A DNA stretch of 64,000 bases from Cytophagaceae bacterium UBA7467 (lineage in GTDB: Bacteria; Bacteroidota; Bacteroidia; Cytophagales; Spirosomataceae): assembly GCA_002479785.1 (NCBI GenBank), contig DLPD01000009.1, positions 1-64,000 on the forward strand, read 5' to 3'. The notes under the pieces are model-generated. The model was not told where the DNA came from and ran no database searches. It worked only from the letters and a program-made list of their open reading frames with translations. The stretch's first letter is position 1; each line of letters begins with the position of its first letter. A program made the translations under genes and the position numbers. Below are positions 27,988 to 37,565 of the stretch, piece after piece.

Positions 27988-29013
27988 ATGCGTGAAGATT
28001 ATTTAACCGGGGATGCGGAATCGCTGAACCCACAAGAAAAGGAGTTTGACAAAGCCTTACGCCCCTTAAGTTTTGAGGATTTTTCCGGCCAAGGTAAGAT
28101 TGTGGATAACTTGCAAATCTTTGTGGGGGCTGCTAAAGCGCGCGAGGAAGCATTAGATCACGTTTTATTGCACGGGCCTCCGGGTTTAGGAAAAACAACC
28201 CTTTCGCACATAATCGCTAATGAATTAGGGTCTAGTTTAAAGATATCGTCCGGTCCGGTTCTCGATAAACCCTCTGATTTAGCCGGTTTGCTAACGAATT
28301 TGCAACCTTACGACGTATTATTTATTGATGAAATTCACCGCTTAAATCCCATCGTGGAGGAATATTTGTATTCGGCGATGGAGGATTACAAAATTGATAT
28401 TATGTTGGATTCTGGCCCGAATGCGCGAAGCATTCAGATTGGGTTGAATCCATTTACTTTAATTGGAGCGACGACGAGAGCGGGATTATTGACTTCGCCA
28501 TTACGCGCCCGTTTTGGGATTAATGCCCGTTTAGAATATTACGATGCCGCTTTATTGACCCAAATCGTGAAGCGTTCTGCCTCTATTTTGGATATGCCTA
28601 TCGACGAATCAGGGGCTTATGAAATTGCGAGACGCAGCCGTGGTACGCCGCGTATTGCAAATAATTTATTGCGTCGTACGCGCGACTTCGCCCAAATGAA
28701 AGGCAACGGTTCCATCGATGTTAAAATCGCTGAGATTGCCTTGAATGCCTTGGATGTAGACCAAAATGGCCTTGACGACATGGATAATCGTATCCTATTA
28801 ACCATCATTGAGAAATTCAAGGGAGGCCCGGTAGGCCTAACGACGATTGCTACTGCCTGCGGCGAGGAGGCAGAAACCATAGAAGAAGTTTACGAACCTT
28901 TTTTAATACAAGAAGGATTCTTGAAGCGCACCTCGCGCGGACGGGAGGCCACAGAAAAAGCCTACCGCCATGTGGGAATTACCCCTAAAGCGCAGACAGG
29001 AACCCTCTTTTAA
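27988..29013 (+). CDS. ruvB: Holliday junction branch migration helicase RuvB
   Basis: A 341-residue AAA+ motor. Walker A GPPGLGKTT is at 63-71, Walker B is FIDEIHRL near residue 112, sensor 1 is GATTRAG, and the C-terminal winged helix ends with QEGFLKRTSRGR. RuvB pumps DNA through the RuvA-bound Holliday junction during recombination repair. ruvA and ruvC are not adjacent, as is common in Bacteroidota. The S9 peptidase gene follows after 9 nt in the same direction. Confidence 0.97.
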   Translation: MREDYLTGDAESLNPQEKEFDKALRPLSFEDFSGQGKIVDNLQIFVGAAKAREEALDHVLLHGPPGLGKTTLSHIIANELGSSLKISSGPVLDKPSDLAGLLTNLQPYDVLFIDEIHRLNPIVEEYLYSAMEDYKIDIMLDSGPNARSIQIGLNPFTLIGATTRAGLLTSPLRARFGINARLEYYDAALLTQIVKRSASILDMPIDESGAYEIARRSRGTPRIANNLLRRTRDFAQMKGNGSIDVKIAEIALNALDVDQNGLDDMDNRILLTIIEKFKGGPVGLTTIATACGEEAETIEEVYEPFLIQEGFLKRTSRGREATEKAYRHVGITPKAQTGTLF

Positions 29014-29022
29014 TCTACACCT

Positions 29023-31125
29023 ATGTCAACAAGTAAAATGTTTATCGCAGGAATGATGTTTGTTTCTGCTAGTGCTTTGGCCCAAATGAAATACCCTCAA
29101 ACAAAGAAAATTGATCACGTCGATAACTACCATGGAACGCAAGTGGCGGATCCTTATCGCTGGCTAGAAGATGATAATAGTGAGGAGACTAAGGCTTGGG
29201 TGAAGGCGCAAAACGAAGTGAGTTTTGGGTATTTAAACCAAATCCCACTACGCGATGAGTTCAAAAAGCGCATCGAAGCACTCAGCAATTATGAGAAAAT
29301 CTCGGCGCCATCACGTAAAGGTGAATGGTATTATTTCTACAAAAACAGTGGATTGCAAAATCAATCGGTTTTGTATCGCCAAAAAGGCCTTAATGGAAAG
29401 CCTGAATTAGTCATCGACCCGAACACCTTATCTAAAGAGGGTACCACTCGATTGACGGTTTTTTCGTTAGATAAAACAGGCAAATACGCCTGTGTAGGAT
29501 TGAGCCTAAGTGGAAGTGACTGGCAAACCTACTATGTTCGAGACATGGATACCGGAAAAAATTTAGCAGACGAATTGAGCTGGGTAAAAGTGAGCGGCGT
29601 GGCCTGGAAAGGCAACGGCTTCTACTATTCACGTTATCCAGAACCTGGTAAAGGAAAAGAATTAAGTACGAAAAACGAGAATCACCAAGTGTGGTTTCAT
29701 ACGGTAGGTACTCCGCAATCTCAAGATCAATTGATTTACGAAGACCCTAAAAACCCACAGCGATTCCATACAGTTAGCACCTCGGATGATGAGCGCTTTG
29801 CGTACTTGACGATTTCGGATCGCGGGAAAGGCTTGGATGGAAATGCCCTTTGGGTGCTGGATGCCGCTAAAAAGGAGACGAAATTTAAACCGCTTGTGGC
29901 GGAACCTGGAAAATTTGATTTCAGCGTTGTGGACAATGATGGAGATGTGTTGATTTTAGAGACGAATGAGGGTGCACCGAATAAAAAGATCGTGCGCGTG
30001 GATCCAGCTCATCCCGAGAAGTCGAATTGGAAAACCATCGTGGCAGAAAAAGCGGAGCCTTTGCAAGGGGTCAATACTGTAGGGAAACGTTTGTTCTTGA
30101 CTTATTTAAAAGATGTAACATCGCGCGTAATTAGCTACGATTACAACGGTAAAGAATTAGGTTCGGTTCGTTTGCCAGGCCTAGGAAATGCTAGCGGTTT
30201 TGGGGGAGAAAAAGAAGACAAATTCACCTTCTATACTTATTCTTCCTTCAATTTCCCCCCTACCATTTACCGCTATGATTTAGCATCGAACACATCGACT
30301 GTTTTTCAAAAGCCCGATTTAGCTTTTGATCCCACCGATTATACCGTCGTTCAAAAATTCTATCCATCGAAAGACGGTACCCAAGTGCCGATGTTTATCG
30401 TCAGCAAAAAGGGAATTCAATTGAATGGTAAAAATCCAACCATCTTGTACGGTTACGGAGGATTTAATATCAGCTCTACTCCATCTTTCTCTGCTAGCCT
30501 CATTCCTTGGTTAGAAAAAGGAGGCATATATGTGGTAGCGAATTTACGCGGCGGAAGCGAGTATGGTGAAAAATGGCACGAAGCTGGTATGAAATTGAAA
30601 AAGCAGAATGTGTTTGATGATTTCATTGCGGGAGCTGAATATTTGATTCGCGAGAAATACACATCGCCAGCTTATTTAGCGGCTTCTGGTCGTTCCAATG
30701 GCGGATTATTAGTAGGCGCTGCGATTAACCAGCGTCCGGATTTGTTCGCTGCTGCCTTGCCAGGTGTGGGAGTAATGGATATGCTACGTTTCCAAAAATT
30801 CACCATCGGTTGGAACTGGGTAGCGGATTATGGCAGCAGTGATAATGCGGAGGAATTCAAAGCATTGTATGCCTATTCTCCTTTACACAATATTAAGGCG
30901 ATGAATTACCCAGCTACGATGGTCTTCACCTCAGATCACGATGACCGCGTGGTTCCGGCTCACTCCTTTAAATATGCGGCTACTCTTCAAGAGAAAAACA
31001 CCGCTGCGAAACCGATGATCATTCGAATCGATACAAACAGTGGACATGGTTCATCGAACACTTCGAAGTTGATCGAACTAACGGCAGATTCTTATGCCTT
31101 TGTACTTTATAACATGGGGAAATAA
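29023..31125 (+). CDS. Secreted prolyl oligopeptidase (S9 family)
   Basis: A 700-residue S9A serine peptidase with a signal peptide (about 1-21, ending ASALAQ). An N-terminal beta-propeller spans about 90-420 and an alpha/beta-hydrolase domain the rest. The triad is probably S558 (in GRSNGG), D641 (in SDHDDR) and H675 (in SGHGS). The family cleaves after proline in short peptides, probably in the periplasm here. The start at 29023 is uncertain; ATG at 29038 also leaves a signal peptide. It follows ruvB by 9 nt and ends at a strong hairpin. Confidence 0.94.
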   Translation: MSTSKMFIAGMMFVSASALAQMKYPQTKKIDHVDNYHGTQVADPYRWLEDDNSEETKAWVKAQNEVSFGYLNQIPLRDEFKKRIEALSNYEKISAPSRKGEWYYFYKNSGLQNQSVLYRQKGLNGKPELVIDPNTLSKEGTTRLTVFSLDKTGKYACVGLSLSGSDWQTYYVRDMDTGKNLADELSWVKVSGVAWKGNGFYYSRYPEPGKGKELSTKNENHQVWFHTVGTPQSQDQLIYEDPKNPQRFHTVSTSDDERFAYLTISDRGKGLDGNALWVLDAAKKETKFKPLVAEPGKFDFSVVDNDGDVLILETNEGAPNKKIVRVDPAHPEKSNWKTIVAEKAEPLQGVNTVGKRLFLTYLKDVTSRVISYDYNGKELGSVRLPGLGNASGFGGEKEDKFTFYTYSSFNFPPTIYRYDLASNTSTVFQKPDLAFDPTDYTVVQKFYPSKDGTQVPMFIVSKKGIQLNGKNPTILYGYGGFNISSTPSFSASLIPWLEKGGIYVVANLRGGSEYGEKWHEAGMKLKKQNVFDDFIAGAEYLIREKYTSPAYLAASGRSNGGLLVGAAINQRPDLFAAALPGVGVMDMLRFQKFTIGWNWVADYGSSDNAEEFKALYAYSPLHNIKAMNYPATMVFTSDHDDRVVPAHSFKYAATLQEKNTAAKPMIIRIDTNSGHGSSNTSKLIELTADSYAFVLYNMGK

Positions 31126-31128
31126 TAA

Positions 31129-31160
31129 AAAAAGCCTGGAAATTCAATTCCAGGCTTTTT
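31129..31160. terminator. Bidirectional rho-independent terminator
   Basis: The 13-nt arms AAAAAGCCTGGAA and TTCCAGGCTTTTT are perfectly complementary around a 6-nt loop, with A- and T-runs on both sides. It sits between two convergent genes and can stop both. Confidence 0.85.
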
Positions 31161-31181
31161 CATTCTCAAACCTTAAGCGGA

Positions 31182-31976
31182 TTATTTTACTTCTACTCTT
31201 CTAACAGCGCCATCATTTCCTTGTGTTACACGTAAGAAATACACACCAGCAGCGGCTTTCTTTAAGTCAATTTGACCTAAGTAATCGCCTTGGAAATCTT
31301 TTACGGTTTCAGTCGCGATTTCTTTTCCATTGACATCAGAAACAGCAATCGTCACATTTCCTTTAGTAGGTGCGCTAAAGCGTACATTGATCTTACCATT
31401 GAATGGTTGATTTTGCTTACCTGAAAGACCTTGAATGGTTTTAGATCCTTTTTCTTGTGCCCATTTTTGTAATTTTTTTAGGCCTTTTTGGGGACTACCC
31501 ATAGGTCCATCTAATTGAATTTTGAATTCTTTTTCTAAGCCCTCAGGACCACCTTCTCCACGGAAGATCATGACATTCGCATCGCCTGCATGCGCACCTG
31601 GAGCAACAGGTGCCATAGCCATTCCTGGTCCGCCACGGCGAATAATGACACGCTTGTCTGCACCCCCTTCAGCGCCACCTTCAATTTTTTCGATGATGAC
31701 ATTTCCCGGCTGGTCTGACGTACGGGAATGTGATTTATTCACATCCACACGAATGATTTTTTTCTTACCACCCGATGTGGTTACGTTGATATCCAATGAG
31801 TCAGTCAATTTTTTTAATTCAGCATCTGCCTGATCTAAATCGCCGAATTTTTTCTCGATGACACGTTCTTTACCATTTTCGTTGATGACCACTTTAATGG
31901 TTGCTTCTTTTTTTTCTTGTGCGAAAGCAGCTGTGGAAATGCATGCGGCTAGCGCGGTTACAAATAAGTATTTCAT
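31182..31976 (-). CDS. Secreted protein with T9SS type A sorting domain
   Basis: A 264-residue protein with a signal peptide (MKYLFVTALAACISTAAFAQ) and a C-terminal 70-residue Por/T9SS sorting domain, recognised by the order FNGKINVRFSAP, VTIAVSDVNGKEI and AAGVYFLRVTQG. The middle is rich in Gly, Lys and Glu, with no known enzyme domain. It would pass the outer membrane by the type IX system and be anchored or released. Start 31976 was chosen because the earlier ATG at 32018 adds residues before the signal peptide. It is divergent from a histidine kinase gene, and a direct-repeat array lies over its promoter. Confidence 0.85.
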   Translation of the reverse strand: MKYLFVTALAACISTAAFAQEKKEATIKVVINENGKERVIEKKFGDLDQADAELKKLTDSLDINVTTSGGKKKIIRVDVNKSHSRTSDQPGNVIIEKIEGGAEGGADKRVIIRRGGPGMAMAPVAPGAHAGDANVMIFRGEGGPEGLEKEFKIQLDGPMGSPQKGLKKLQKWAQEKGSKTIQGLSGKQNQPFNGKINVRFSAPTKGNVTIAVSDVNGKEIATETVKDFQGDYLGQIDLKKAAAGVYFLRVTQGNDGAVRRVEVK

Positions 31977-32000
31977 ATTTTTTTGGTTTTTGATCCGGTG

Positions 32001-32008
32001 CAAACTTA
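32001..32008 (-). promoter_or_regulatory. Putative -7 promoter element for the T9SS protein gene
   Basis: TAAGTTTG on the minus strand fits TAnnTTTG, 24 nt upstream of the chosen ATG. The region where a -33 box would lie is occupied by the repeats at 32020-32046. Confidence 0.45.
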
Positions 32009-32019
32009 CGAAAAGCAAC

Positions 32020-32046
32020 TGTTTACTGAATGTTAAAGAGTGTTAA
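32020..32046. promoter_or_regulatory. Three direct repeats, possible response-regulator site
   Basis: TGTTTACTGAA (32020), TGTTAAAGAG (32031) and TGTTAATGTG (32041) form direct repeats with periods of 11 and 10 bp. OmpR-family regulators often bind such helical-turn repeats. The array lies upstream of the -7 elements of both divergent genes, and the regulator gene next door encodes an OmpR-family protein. Binding is inference. Confidence 0.45.
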
Positions 32047-32073
32047 TGTGATGAGCGGCTGCTATTTATCCCT

Positions 32074-32081
32074 TACATTTG
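32074..32081 (+). promoter_or_regulatory. Putative -7 promoter element for the two-component operon
   Basis: TACATTTG fits TAnnTTTG and ends 17 nt before the chosen histidine kinase ATG. It supports that start over the upstream ATG at 32030. Confidence 0.45.
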
Positions 32082-32098
32082 CAGAGAATTTTTGTTCT

Positions 32099-33784
32099 AT
32101 GTCGAAACGAAAAATACGCTTATTGATTGCATTAATGTCTTTTGCCCTCTTAGGATTAATTGGGTTTCAGGCTTATTGGTTGCGTTTCATGCTTGAAACA
32201 AAACGAGAGAATTTTGCCAAAGATGTGCGCAATAGCCTCGAGCAAGTGGTCAGAAAGCTAGAGAAGCAAGAGATTTTGGTTCTAGCGGAACGCCAAAAAA
32301 AATTCGAAAGTATAGCCACTAAAAAGGCGAAACCTAAGCCTACTCCTGCCTATATTCCAGATCCCATTATTCAAGAAGAACACCCTGTTTTAGCGCAACC
32401 ACGTCAAGATGTTATTTTTGTGCGTAAATCATTTATGCTTCCTAATGGTCAACTAGCTGAGGTAACAGAGGAATTCACTGTGGATGAAGACCCAGATGAG
32501 ATGAGACAGCGGATTCAGGTGGAGAAGGAGATGAACCGAATCTTTAGACGAGAGCAGCAAAAAGTATTGAAAAAGATACAACGTCGTTCAAATCGTGTTA
32601 TTCAAAACCTAGGAGATCGCCAGGCACAAATGCAAGCGAAACTGGTTCAAGAGAAATCAGAGCGCCAAGATTTAGAGAGAGTGCTTCAAAAAACGCAATT
32701 AGCTAAAGAAGTGTTTTCTGATTTCTTATTCAAAGAAAGACCCATACTTCAACGCATTCAACCGGGCTATTTGGATAGCTTGATCAGAAAGGAATTAACT
32801 GATAAGGGAGTAAATCTGGATTATTCTTTTGGTATTCAAAGCTCGCCTAAGGTCTGGACTTATACCTCCTCGCCTGAAATTAAGCAGCAAAAAGCGGTAT
32901 TTGAGGCAGCCTTGTTCCCAAATGACATTCACCCCTCTAAAAATGTGTTGAAGATTTATTTCCCTGACAGTGGCACGTTTATATGGCAAACGATGGGACT
33001 TAGTTTAGCTGGTTCCGGTCTGCTATTATTAGTGATGATCGGTTGTTTTTACTTCGCCGTCTTGACGATTCTTCGTCAAAAGAAATTAGCCTTAGTGAAG
33101 AATGACTTCATTAATAATATGACTCATGAGTTTAAAACGCCTATAACGTCGATTTCATTAGCGACTCAATTGTTACAGGAGGAATTAAAGCCTGAGAAAA
33201 ATGAGTCGATGTTACGTTATTTAGGAATCATCAAAGAAGAAAATACCCGTCTAGGGCAACAAGTGGAACGCGTATTACAAACCGCCCAAATGGAGAGGGA
33301 GGAAATCAGCCTTAAACGGAAGTCCGTGGATCTGGCTGCACTTATTCAACAGGTGGCGGAGATTAATGGACCATTACTAGATTCGGTTAATGGTGCTTTG
33401 TCGCTTCATGTAGCAGATTTGCCTCCTTATATTTCCCTCGATGAAGTACATATTTCCAATGTGTTGAATAATTTAGTGGATAATGCGGTGAAATATAGCC
33501 CAGCGAATCCGAAGGTTGAAATACATGCACATCAGCAAGATCAAGGTGTTTTGATTTCTGTGAAAGACCAGGGTATGGGTATGCCAAAAGAAGCTTTAAG
33601 TAATATTTTTGATGCCTTTTACCGCGTACCCACCGGAAACGTACATAACGTCAAAGGTTTCGGTTTAGGTCTTAGTTACGTGAAGAAAATCGTGGAAGCC
33701 CACGGAGGAAAAGTGAACGTGAAGAGTAAATTAGGAGAAGGAAGTACATTTGAAATTTATTTGCCCTATGTCAAAGACGCCTGA
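32099..33784 (+). CDS. Membrane sensor histidine kinase
   Basis: A 561-residue kinase. One membrane helix lies at about 6-27, then a 270-residue periplasmic region rich in Glu, Gln, Lys and Arg that should form a long coiled coil, then a second helix near 305-328. The HisKA box MTHEFKTPITS has the phosphorylated H343; the HATPase has the N-box LNNLVDNAVKY, G1 DQGMGMP and G2 GFGLGLSYVKK. An upstream in-frame ATG (32030) would put 23 odd residues before the membrane helix and precedes the promoter motif, so 32099 was preferred. It overlaps the response regulator by 17 bp. Confidence 0.93.
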   Translation: MSKRKIRLLIALMSFALLGLIGFQAYWLRFMLETKRENFAKDVRNSLEQVVRKLEKQEILVLAERQKKFESIATKKAKPKPTPAYIPDPIIQEEHPVLAQPRQDVIFVRKSFMLPNGQLAEVTEEFTVDEDPDEMRQRIQVEKEMNRIFRREQQKVLKKIQRRSNRVIQNLGDRQAQMQAKLVQEKSERQDLERVLQKTQLAKEVFSDFLFKERPILQRIQPGYLDSLIRKELTDKGVNLDYSFGIQSSPKVWTYTSSPEIKQQKAVFEAALFPNDIHPSKNVLKIYFPDSGTFIWQTMGLSLAGSGLLLLVMIGCFYFAVLTILRQKKLALVKNDFINNMTHEFKTPITSISLATQLLQEELKPEKNESMLRYLGIIKEENTRLGQQVERVLQTAQMEREEISLKRKSVDLAALIQQVAEINGPLLDSVNGALSLHVADLPPYISLDEVHISNVLNNLVDNAVKYSPANPKVEIHAHQQDQGVLISVKDQGMGMPKEALSNIFDAFYRVPTGNVHNVKGFGLGLSYVKKIVEAHGGKVNVKSKLGEGSTFEIYLPYVKDA

Positions 33785-34469
33785 AATATTAGTTGCTGAG
33801 GATGATCCAAATTTGGGTTTATTGTTAACGGAATTCCTAAAGAAGAAAGGTTATGCTGTTTCTTGGGCCCAGAATGGCGACGAAGCGCTTGATCTTTTTG
33901 TGAAGGGAAACTTCGATTTATGTCTATTAGACGTGATGATGCCTAAGAAAGACGGTTTCTCTTTGGCTAAAGACATCCGAGCAAATCACCAACAAGTGCC
34001 CATCATTTTCTTAACGGCAAAGTCGATGGAAGAAGATACCTTACAAGGCTTTAAAGTAGGGGCGGATGATTACTTAACTAAGCCCTTCTCCATGGAGGTT
34101 TTAGTCGCACGTATGGAAGCCATCCTGCGTAGAAGTCATTCAGACAAGTCTGTGCCTAGTTTAGCGGATGAGATTGCACTTGGTAATTATACCTACATTC
34201 CGGGTAAAATGCGTTTAAGCATCGGAGATATGGAATTGAAGTTTACCCCTAAAGAGAACGAGTTAATGAAGCTTTTGTGCGAGAACCTAGGTCGTCCGGT
34301 AAGCAGAAGTTATGCATTGAAGCTGATATGGGGAGATGATACGTATTTCAATGCCAGAAGTATGGACGTGTATATGACTAAACTACGCAAGATGCTAAAA
34401 GAAGACCCTCGCGTCCAGTTGTTGAATCTGCACGGCGAGGGTTTCCGATTGAGTGTTGAAGGGCTCTAG
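33768..34469 (+). CDS. OmpR-family response regulator
   Basis: A 233-residue regulator. The receiver domain has the acidic pair E11-D12, the phospho-acceptor D55 in LLDVMMPKKDG and K105 in YLTKPF. The C-terminal winged helix ends GEGFRLSV. It pairs with the kinase that it overlaps by 17 bp. Its stop TAG shares the palindrome CTAG with the stop of the convergent serS (4-bp overlap). Probable targets are the divergent T9SS gene and its own operon, from the repeats at 32020-32046. Confidence 0.95.
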   Translation: MSKTPEILVAEDDPNLGLLLTEFLKKKGYAVSWAQNGDEALDLFVKGNFDLCLLDVMMPKKDGFSLAKDIRANHQQVPIIFLTAKSMEEDTLQGFKVGADDYLTKPFSMEVLVARMEAILRRSHSDKSVPSLADEIALGNYTYIPGKMRLSIGDMELKFTPKENELMKLLCENLGRPVSRSYALKLIWGDDTYFNARSMDVYMTKLRKMLKEDPRVQLLNLHGEGFRLSVEGL

Positions 34470-35737
34470 TTAATATGCGTAAAGCCTGTATAAGGGACTA
34501 ATACCTCTGGAATCTTGATGCCGTCTGGTCCTTGGTTATTTTCTAAGATGGATGCCACGATACGTGGTAGGGCTAAAGCCGATCCATTCAATGTATGGCA
34601 CAAGATCGATTTTCCATCGATTTTCGTTCTCAACTTCAAGCGATTCGCTTGGAAGGTTTCAAAGTTGCTCACTGAGCTTACCTCTAACCAACGGTTTTGG
34701 GCGCCTGACCAAGCTTCCATGTCGTAGGTTAAGGCCGAGGCAAATCCCATATCTCCACCGCATAAACGCAAGACGCGGTAGTGCAAGCCAAGCTTTTGAA
34801 GTAATCCTTGAACGTGTAGCGACATTTCTTCTAGAGCCGCATACGAGTTTTCAGGCTTGTGGATTTGAACAATCTCAATCTTATCGAATTGATGCAAACG
34901 GTTCAAGCCACGAACGTGTGCTCCCCAAGATCCTGCTTCGCGACGGAAACAAGGCGTGTGGCCCACATTTTTGATCGGTAATTCTTTCTCGTTGACAATG
35001 ACATCCCGGTAAAGGTTCGTAATAGGCACTTCAGCAGTGGGAATTAAGAATAAACCTTCCTCTTTAGTGACATACATTTGGCCTTCTTTATCCGGCAATT
35101 GTCCTGTCCCAAACCCTGAATCTTCATTAATTAAGATGGGAGGTTGAATCTCATAATAACCCGCTTTGATCGCCTCATCTAAAAAGAAATTAATCAATGC
35201 GCGTTGTAAACGAGCCCCTTTTCCCTTGTAAACAGGGAAACCAGCCCCCGTAATTTTATTTCCTAAATCGAAATCGATGATGTCGTATTTCTTGATCAAA
35301 TCCCAGTGAGGTTGTGCGTCTGCCGGTAACTCAGGGACAGAACCCCAAGTCAAAACGACTTCATTGTCATCTGCTGTTTTTCCTTGTGGTACTGAGCTGT
35401 GCGGAAGGTTAGGCAATGTGACCAATAAATCAGTTAACTCTTTCTCAGCAGCTTTGGCAGCCTCTTCCATTTCTTTAATGGATGCTTTTAGAGCGGAAGT
35501 CTCGGCACGTTTGCTTTCGGCTAATTCTTTTTGGCCGGATTGCATCAAAGCCCCAATTTCTTTCGCCGCTGCATTTGATTTCTCTAAAGCGGATTCCGCT
35601 TGTTGCAAAAGTGCTTTGCGCTGATCGTCTTGCGCGATCAATTGGGCTACGATTTCTGCAGCATTCGCAAAATGTTTCTTTTGTAAACCAGCGATGGTGG
35701 TTTCTTGATTCGCGCGAATAAAGGGTAAAGTTAACAT
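34466..35737 (-). CDS. serS: Serine--tRNA ligase
   Basis: A 423-residue class II synthetase. An N-terminal long coiled coil (about 30-110) is followed by the catalytic domain with the motif 2 region HTPCFRREAGSWG and motif 3 NGSALALPRIVASILEN. It charges tRNA-Ser and tRNA-Sec in the cytoplasm. Length is normal. It is the last gene of ribH-lysC-serS, 9 nt after lysC. Confidence 0.97.
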   Translation of the reverse strand: MLTLPFIRANQETTIAGLQKKHFANAAEIVAQLIAQDDQRKALLQQAESALEKSNAAAKEIGALMQSGQKELAESKRAETSALKASIKEMEEAAKAAEKELTDLLVTLPNLPHSSVPQGKTADDNEVVLTWGSVPELPADAQPHWDLIKKYDIIDFDLGNKITGAGFPVYKGKGARLQRALINFFLDEAIKAGYYEIQPPILINEDSGFGTGQLPDKEGQMYVTKEEGLFLIPTAEVPITNLYRDVIVNEKELPIKNVGHTPCFRREAGSWGAHVRGLNRLHQFDKIEIVQIHKPENSYAALEEMSLHVQGLLQKLGLHYRVLRLCGGDMGFASALTYDMEAWSGAQNRWLEVSSVSNFETFQANRLKLRTKIDGKSILCHTLNGSALALPRIVASILENNQGPDGIKIPEVLVPYTGFTHIN

Positions 35738-35746
35738 AGCTCGGTT

Positions 35747-37066
35747 TTAGAAAAGTCCTTCGTTTAATGCGTTTAATGCGTCATTCTTGTGAGATGCATC
35801 CACTAATAAAGAGATGTTGTGCTCTGAAGCGCCATACGAAATCATTCGAATAGGTATCTTTTTGATAGCTTCTAAAACCTTAATGGCAATACCCTCTTTA
35901 TCTGCCCAGAAGTTACCCACGATGCAAACAATTACTTGGTTCATATCCGGATCTTCTAATTCAGCGAATTCACGTAATTCACTCATAATGGCATCTAAAT
36001 GTGTCGTTTGGTCGATCGTCACGCTCACAGAAACCTCTGAAGTGGTGATCATATCTACGGGTGTTTTGTATTTTTCAAACACTTCAAATACGCGCTTTAA
36101 GAAACCATATGCATTCAACATACGCGTCGAGTGAATATAAATCGCCGTGATATTATCTTTTGCCGCGATCGCTTTAATCTCTACATCAGTCGATTTTTCA
36201 GAAATCAAAGTACCAAAAGCGCTCGGCTCCATCGTATTTTTTAACCGAACCGGAACGCCTTTCAGTTTAGCCGGTGTAATCGTACTTGGGTGAAGAATTT
36301 TAGCTCCAAAATAAGCTAATTCCGCCGCCTCTGCGAACGATAATTCGCGGATAGGGAAGGTATTCTTCACAATACGCGGATCGTTATTGTGCATTCCGTC
36401 AATATCTGTCCAAATCTGCACTTCCTCCGCCTGAATCGCACCGCCTATCAAAGAAGCCGTATAATCTGATCCACCACGCTTCAAGTTATCCACTTCCCCA
36501 GCTGGGTTACGGCAGATAAAACCTTGGGTAACGAAGATTTGCCTATCCCTCACAGGAGTAAGTACGGAGGCTAATTTTTGTTCGATAACCGCTAAGAGGG
36601 GTTCATTATCTTCATCAATTACCATAAAGTCCAATGCAGGCAACAAAGTAGAATTAACACCTTCTTCTTGCAAGAAAGCCTCGAAAATTTGAGTAGAAAG
36701 CAATTCGCCTAAAGCCACCATTTCCTTTTCTTGCTTCACCGTGTAAGGTGAAGTAGCGATTAGGCTATCAATGAAGGCAAACTCCTTTGAAACAATCGCC
36801 TGACCTTTTCCAAGACCTGCAGGAGTATTGTATAATTCGCTTAAGAATTGATCGTAATGCGCGCGCAATTCGCTTGCTTTTGCTTTTGCCTCTGTTGTAT
36901 TACCCGCATGAAGCGATTCTGAAATTGATAGTAGGGTGTTCGTACTACCAGAAAGAGCAGAAAGTACAACGATTTTAGGTTGGCCATCTTCCGTGATAAG
37001 TTGACGGATAGACTTCATTCTCTCGGGTTTTCCTACGGAGGTACCTCCAAATTTCCAAACTTGCAT
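35747..37066 (-). CDS. lysC: Aspartate kinase
   Basis: A 439-residue monofunctional aspartokinase, the entry enzyme to Lys, Thr, Met and diaminopimelate synthesis. It starts with the family motif VWKFGGTSVGKPE (3-15), has the aspartate-binding segment RGGSDYTASLIGGA, and carries two C-terminal ACT regulatory units (about 300-439). It is not fused to homoserine dehydrogenase. It lies 11 nt after ribH and 9 nt before serS. Confidence 0.95.
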   Translation of the reverse strand: MQVWKFGGTSVGKPERMKSIRQLITEDGQPKIVVLSALSGSTNTLLSISESLHAGNTTEAKAKASELRAHYDQFLSELYNTPAGLGKGQAIVSKEFAFIDSLIATSPYTVKQEKEMVALGELLSTQIFEAFLQEEGVNSTLLPALDFMVIDEDNEPLLAVIEQKLASVLTPVRDRQIFVTQGFICRNPAGEVDNLKRGGSDYTASLIGGAIQAEEVQIWTDIDGMHNNDPRIVKNTFPIRELSFAEAAELAYFGAKILHPSTITPAKLKGVPVRLKNTMEPSAFGTLISEKSTDVEIKAIAAKDNITAIYIHSTRMLNAYGFLKRVFEVFEKYKTPVDMITTSEVSVSVTIDQTTHLDAIMSELREFAELEDPDMNQVIVCIVGNFWADKEGIAIKVLEAIKKIPIRMISYGASEHNISLLVDASHKNDALNALNEGLF

Positions 37067-37077
37067 ATATTCTCGTA

Positions 37078-37554
37078 TTATATTCCTAACATTTTGATGG
37101 CTGTAATGGCCGCCTCATCGCCTTTATTTCCGTGTTTGCCGCCTGCGCGATCCATAGCTTGTTCTTGGGTATTGGGAGTTAAAACCCCGAAAATCACCGG
37201 CTTGTCATATTTCAAACTCACATTCGTGATCCCATCCGCCACCGCTTGGCAAATGAAATCAAAGTGACGCGTTTCACCTTGAATCACACAGCCTAAACAA
37301 ATGACTGCATCGATTTTCGTCTGTTGTGCCATCTTCTGTGCACCTAGGCTTAATTCAAAACTACCAGGGACTTTAGCACTAATAATATTCTCCTCTTTAG
37401 CCCCATACTTTAAAAGTGTATCGTAAGCCCCAGTATACAAGGCGTGGGTCACGTCGGTATTCCATTCAGATACGACAATCGCAAAGGTTTTACCTGAAAC
37501 ATCAGGTAGATTATCTGTCGTAAAATCGCTTAAGTTTTTTAATGCTGAAGACAT
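37078..37554 (-). CDS. ribH: 6,7-dimethyl-8-ribityllumazine synthase
   Basis: A 158-residue lumazine synthase, the second-last step of riboflavin synthesis. Typical segments are VVSEWN near residue 28, VPGSFELSLGAQKMA and CLGCVIQGETRHFDFI. It forms icosahedral or pentameric shells. Other rib genes are elsewhere. No FMN riboswitch is visible: the 71 nt upstream hold only a terminator for the preceding gene. It begins the ribH-lysC-serS operon. Confidence 0.96.
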   Translation of the reverse strand: MSSALKNLSDFTTDNLPDVSGKTFAIVVSEWNTDVTHALYTGAYDTLLKYGAKEENIISAKVPGSFELSLGAQKMAQQTKIDAVICLGCVIQGETRHFDFICQAVADGITNVSLKYDKPVIFGVLTPNTQEQAMDRAGGKHGNKGDEAAITAIKMLGI

Positions 37555-37565
37555 AAAAAGGGGTT

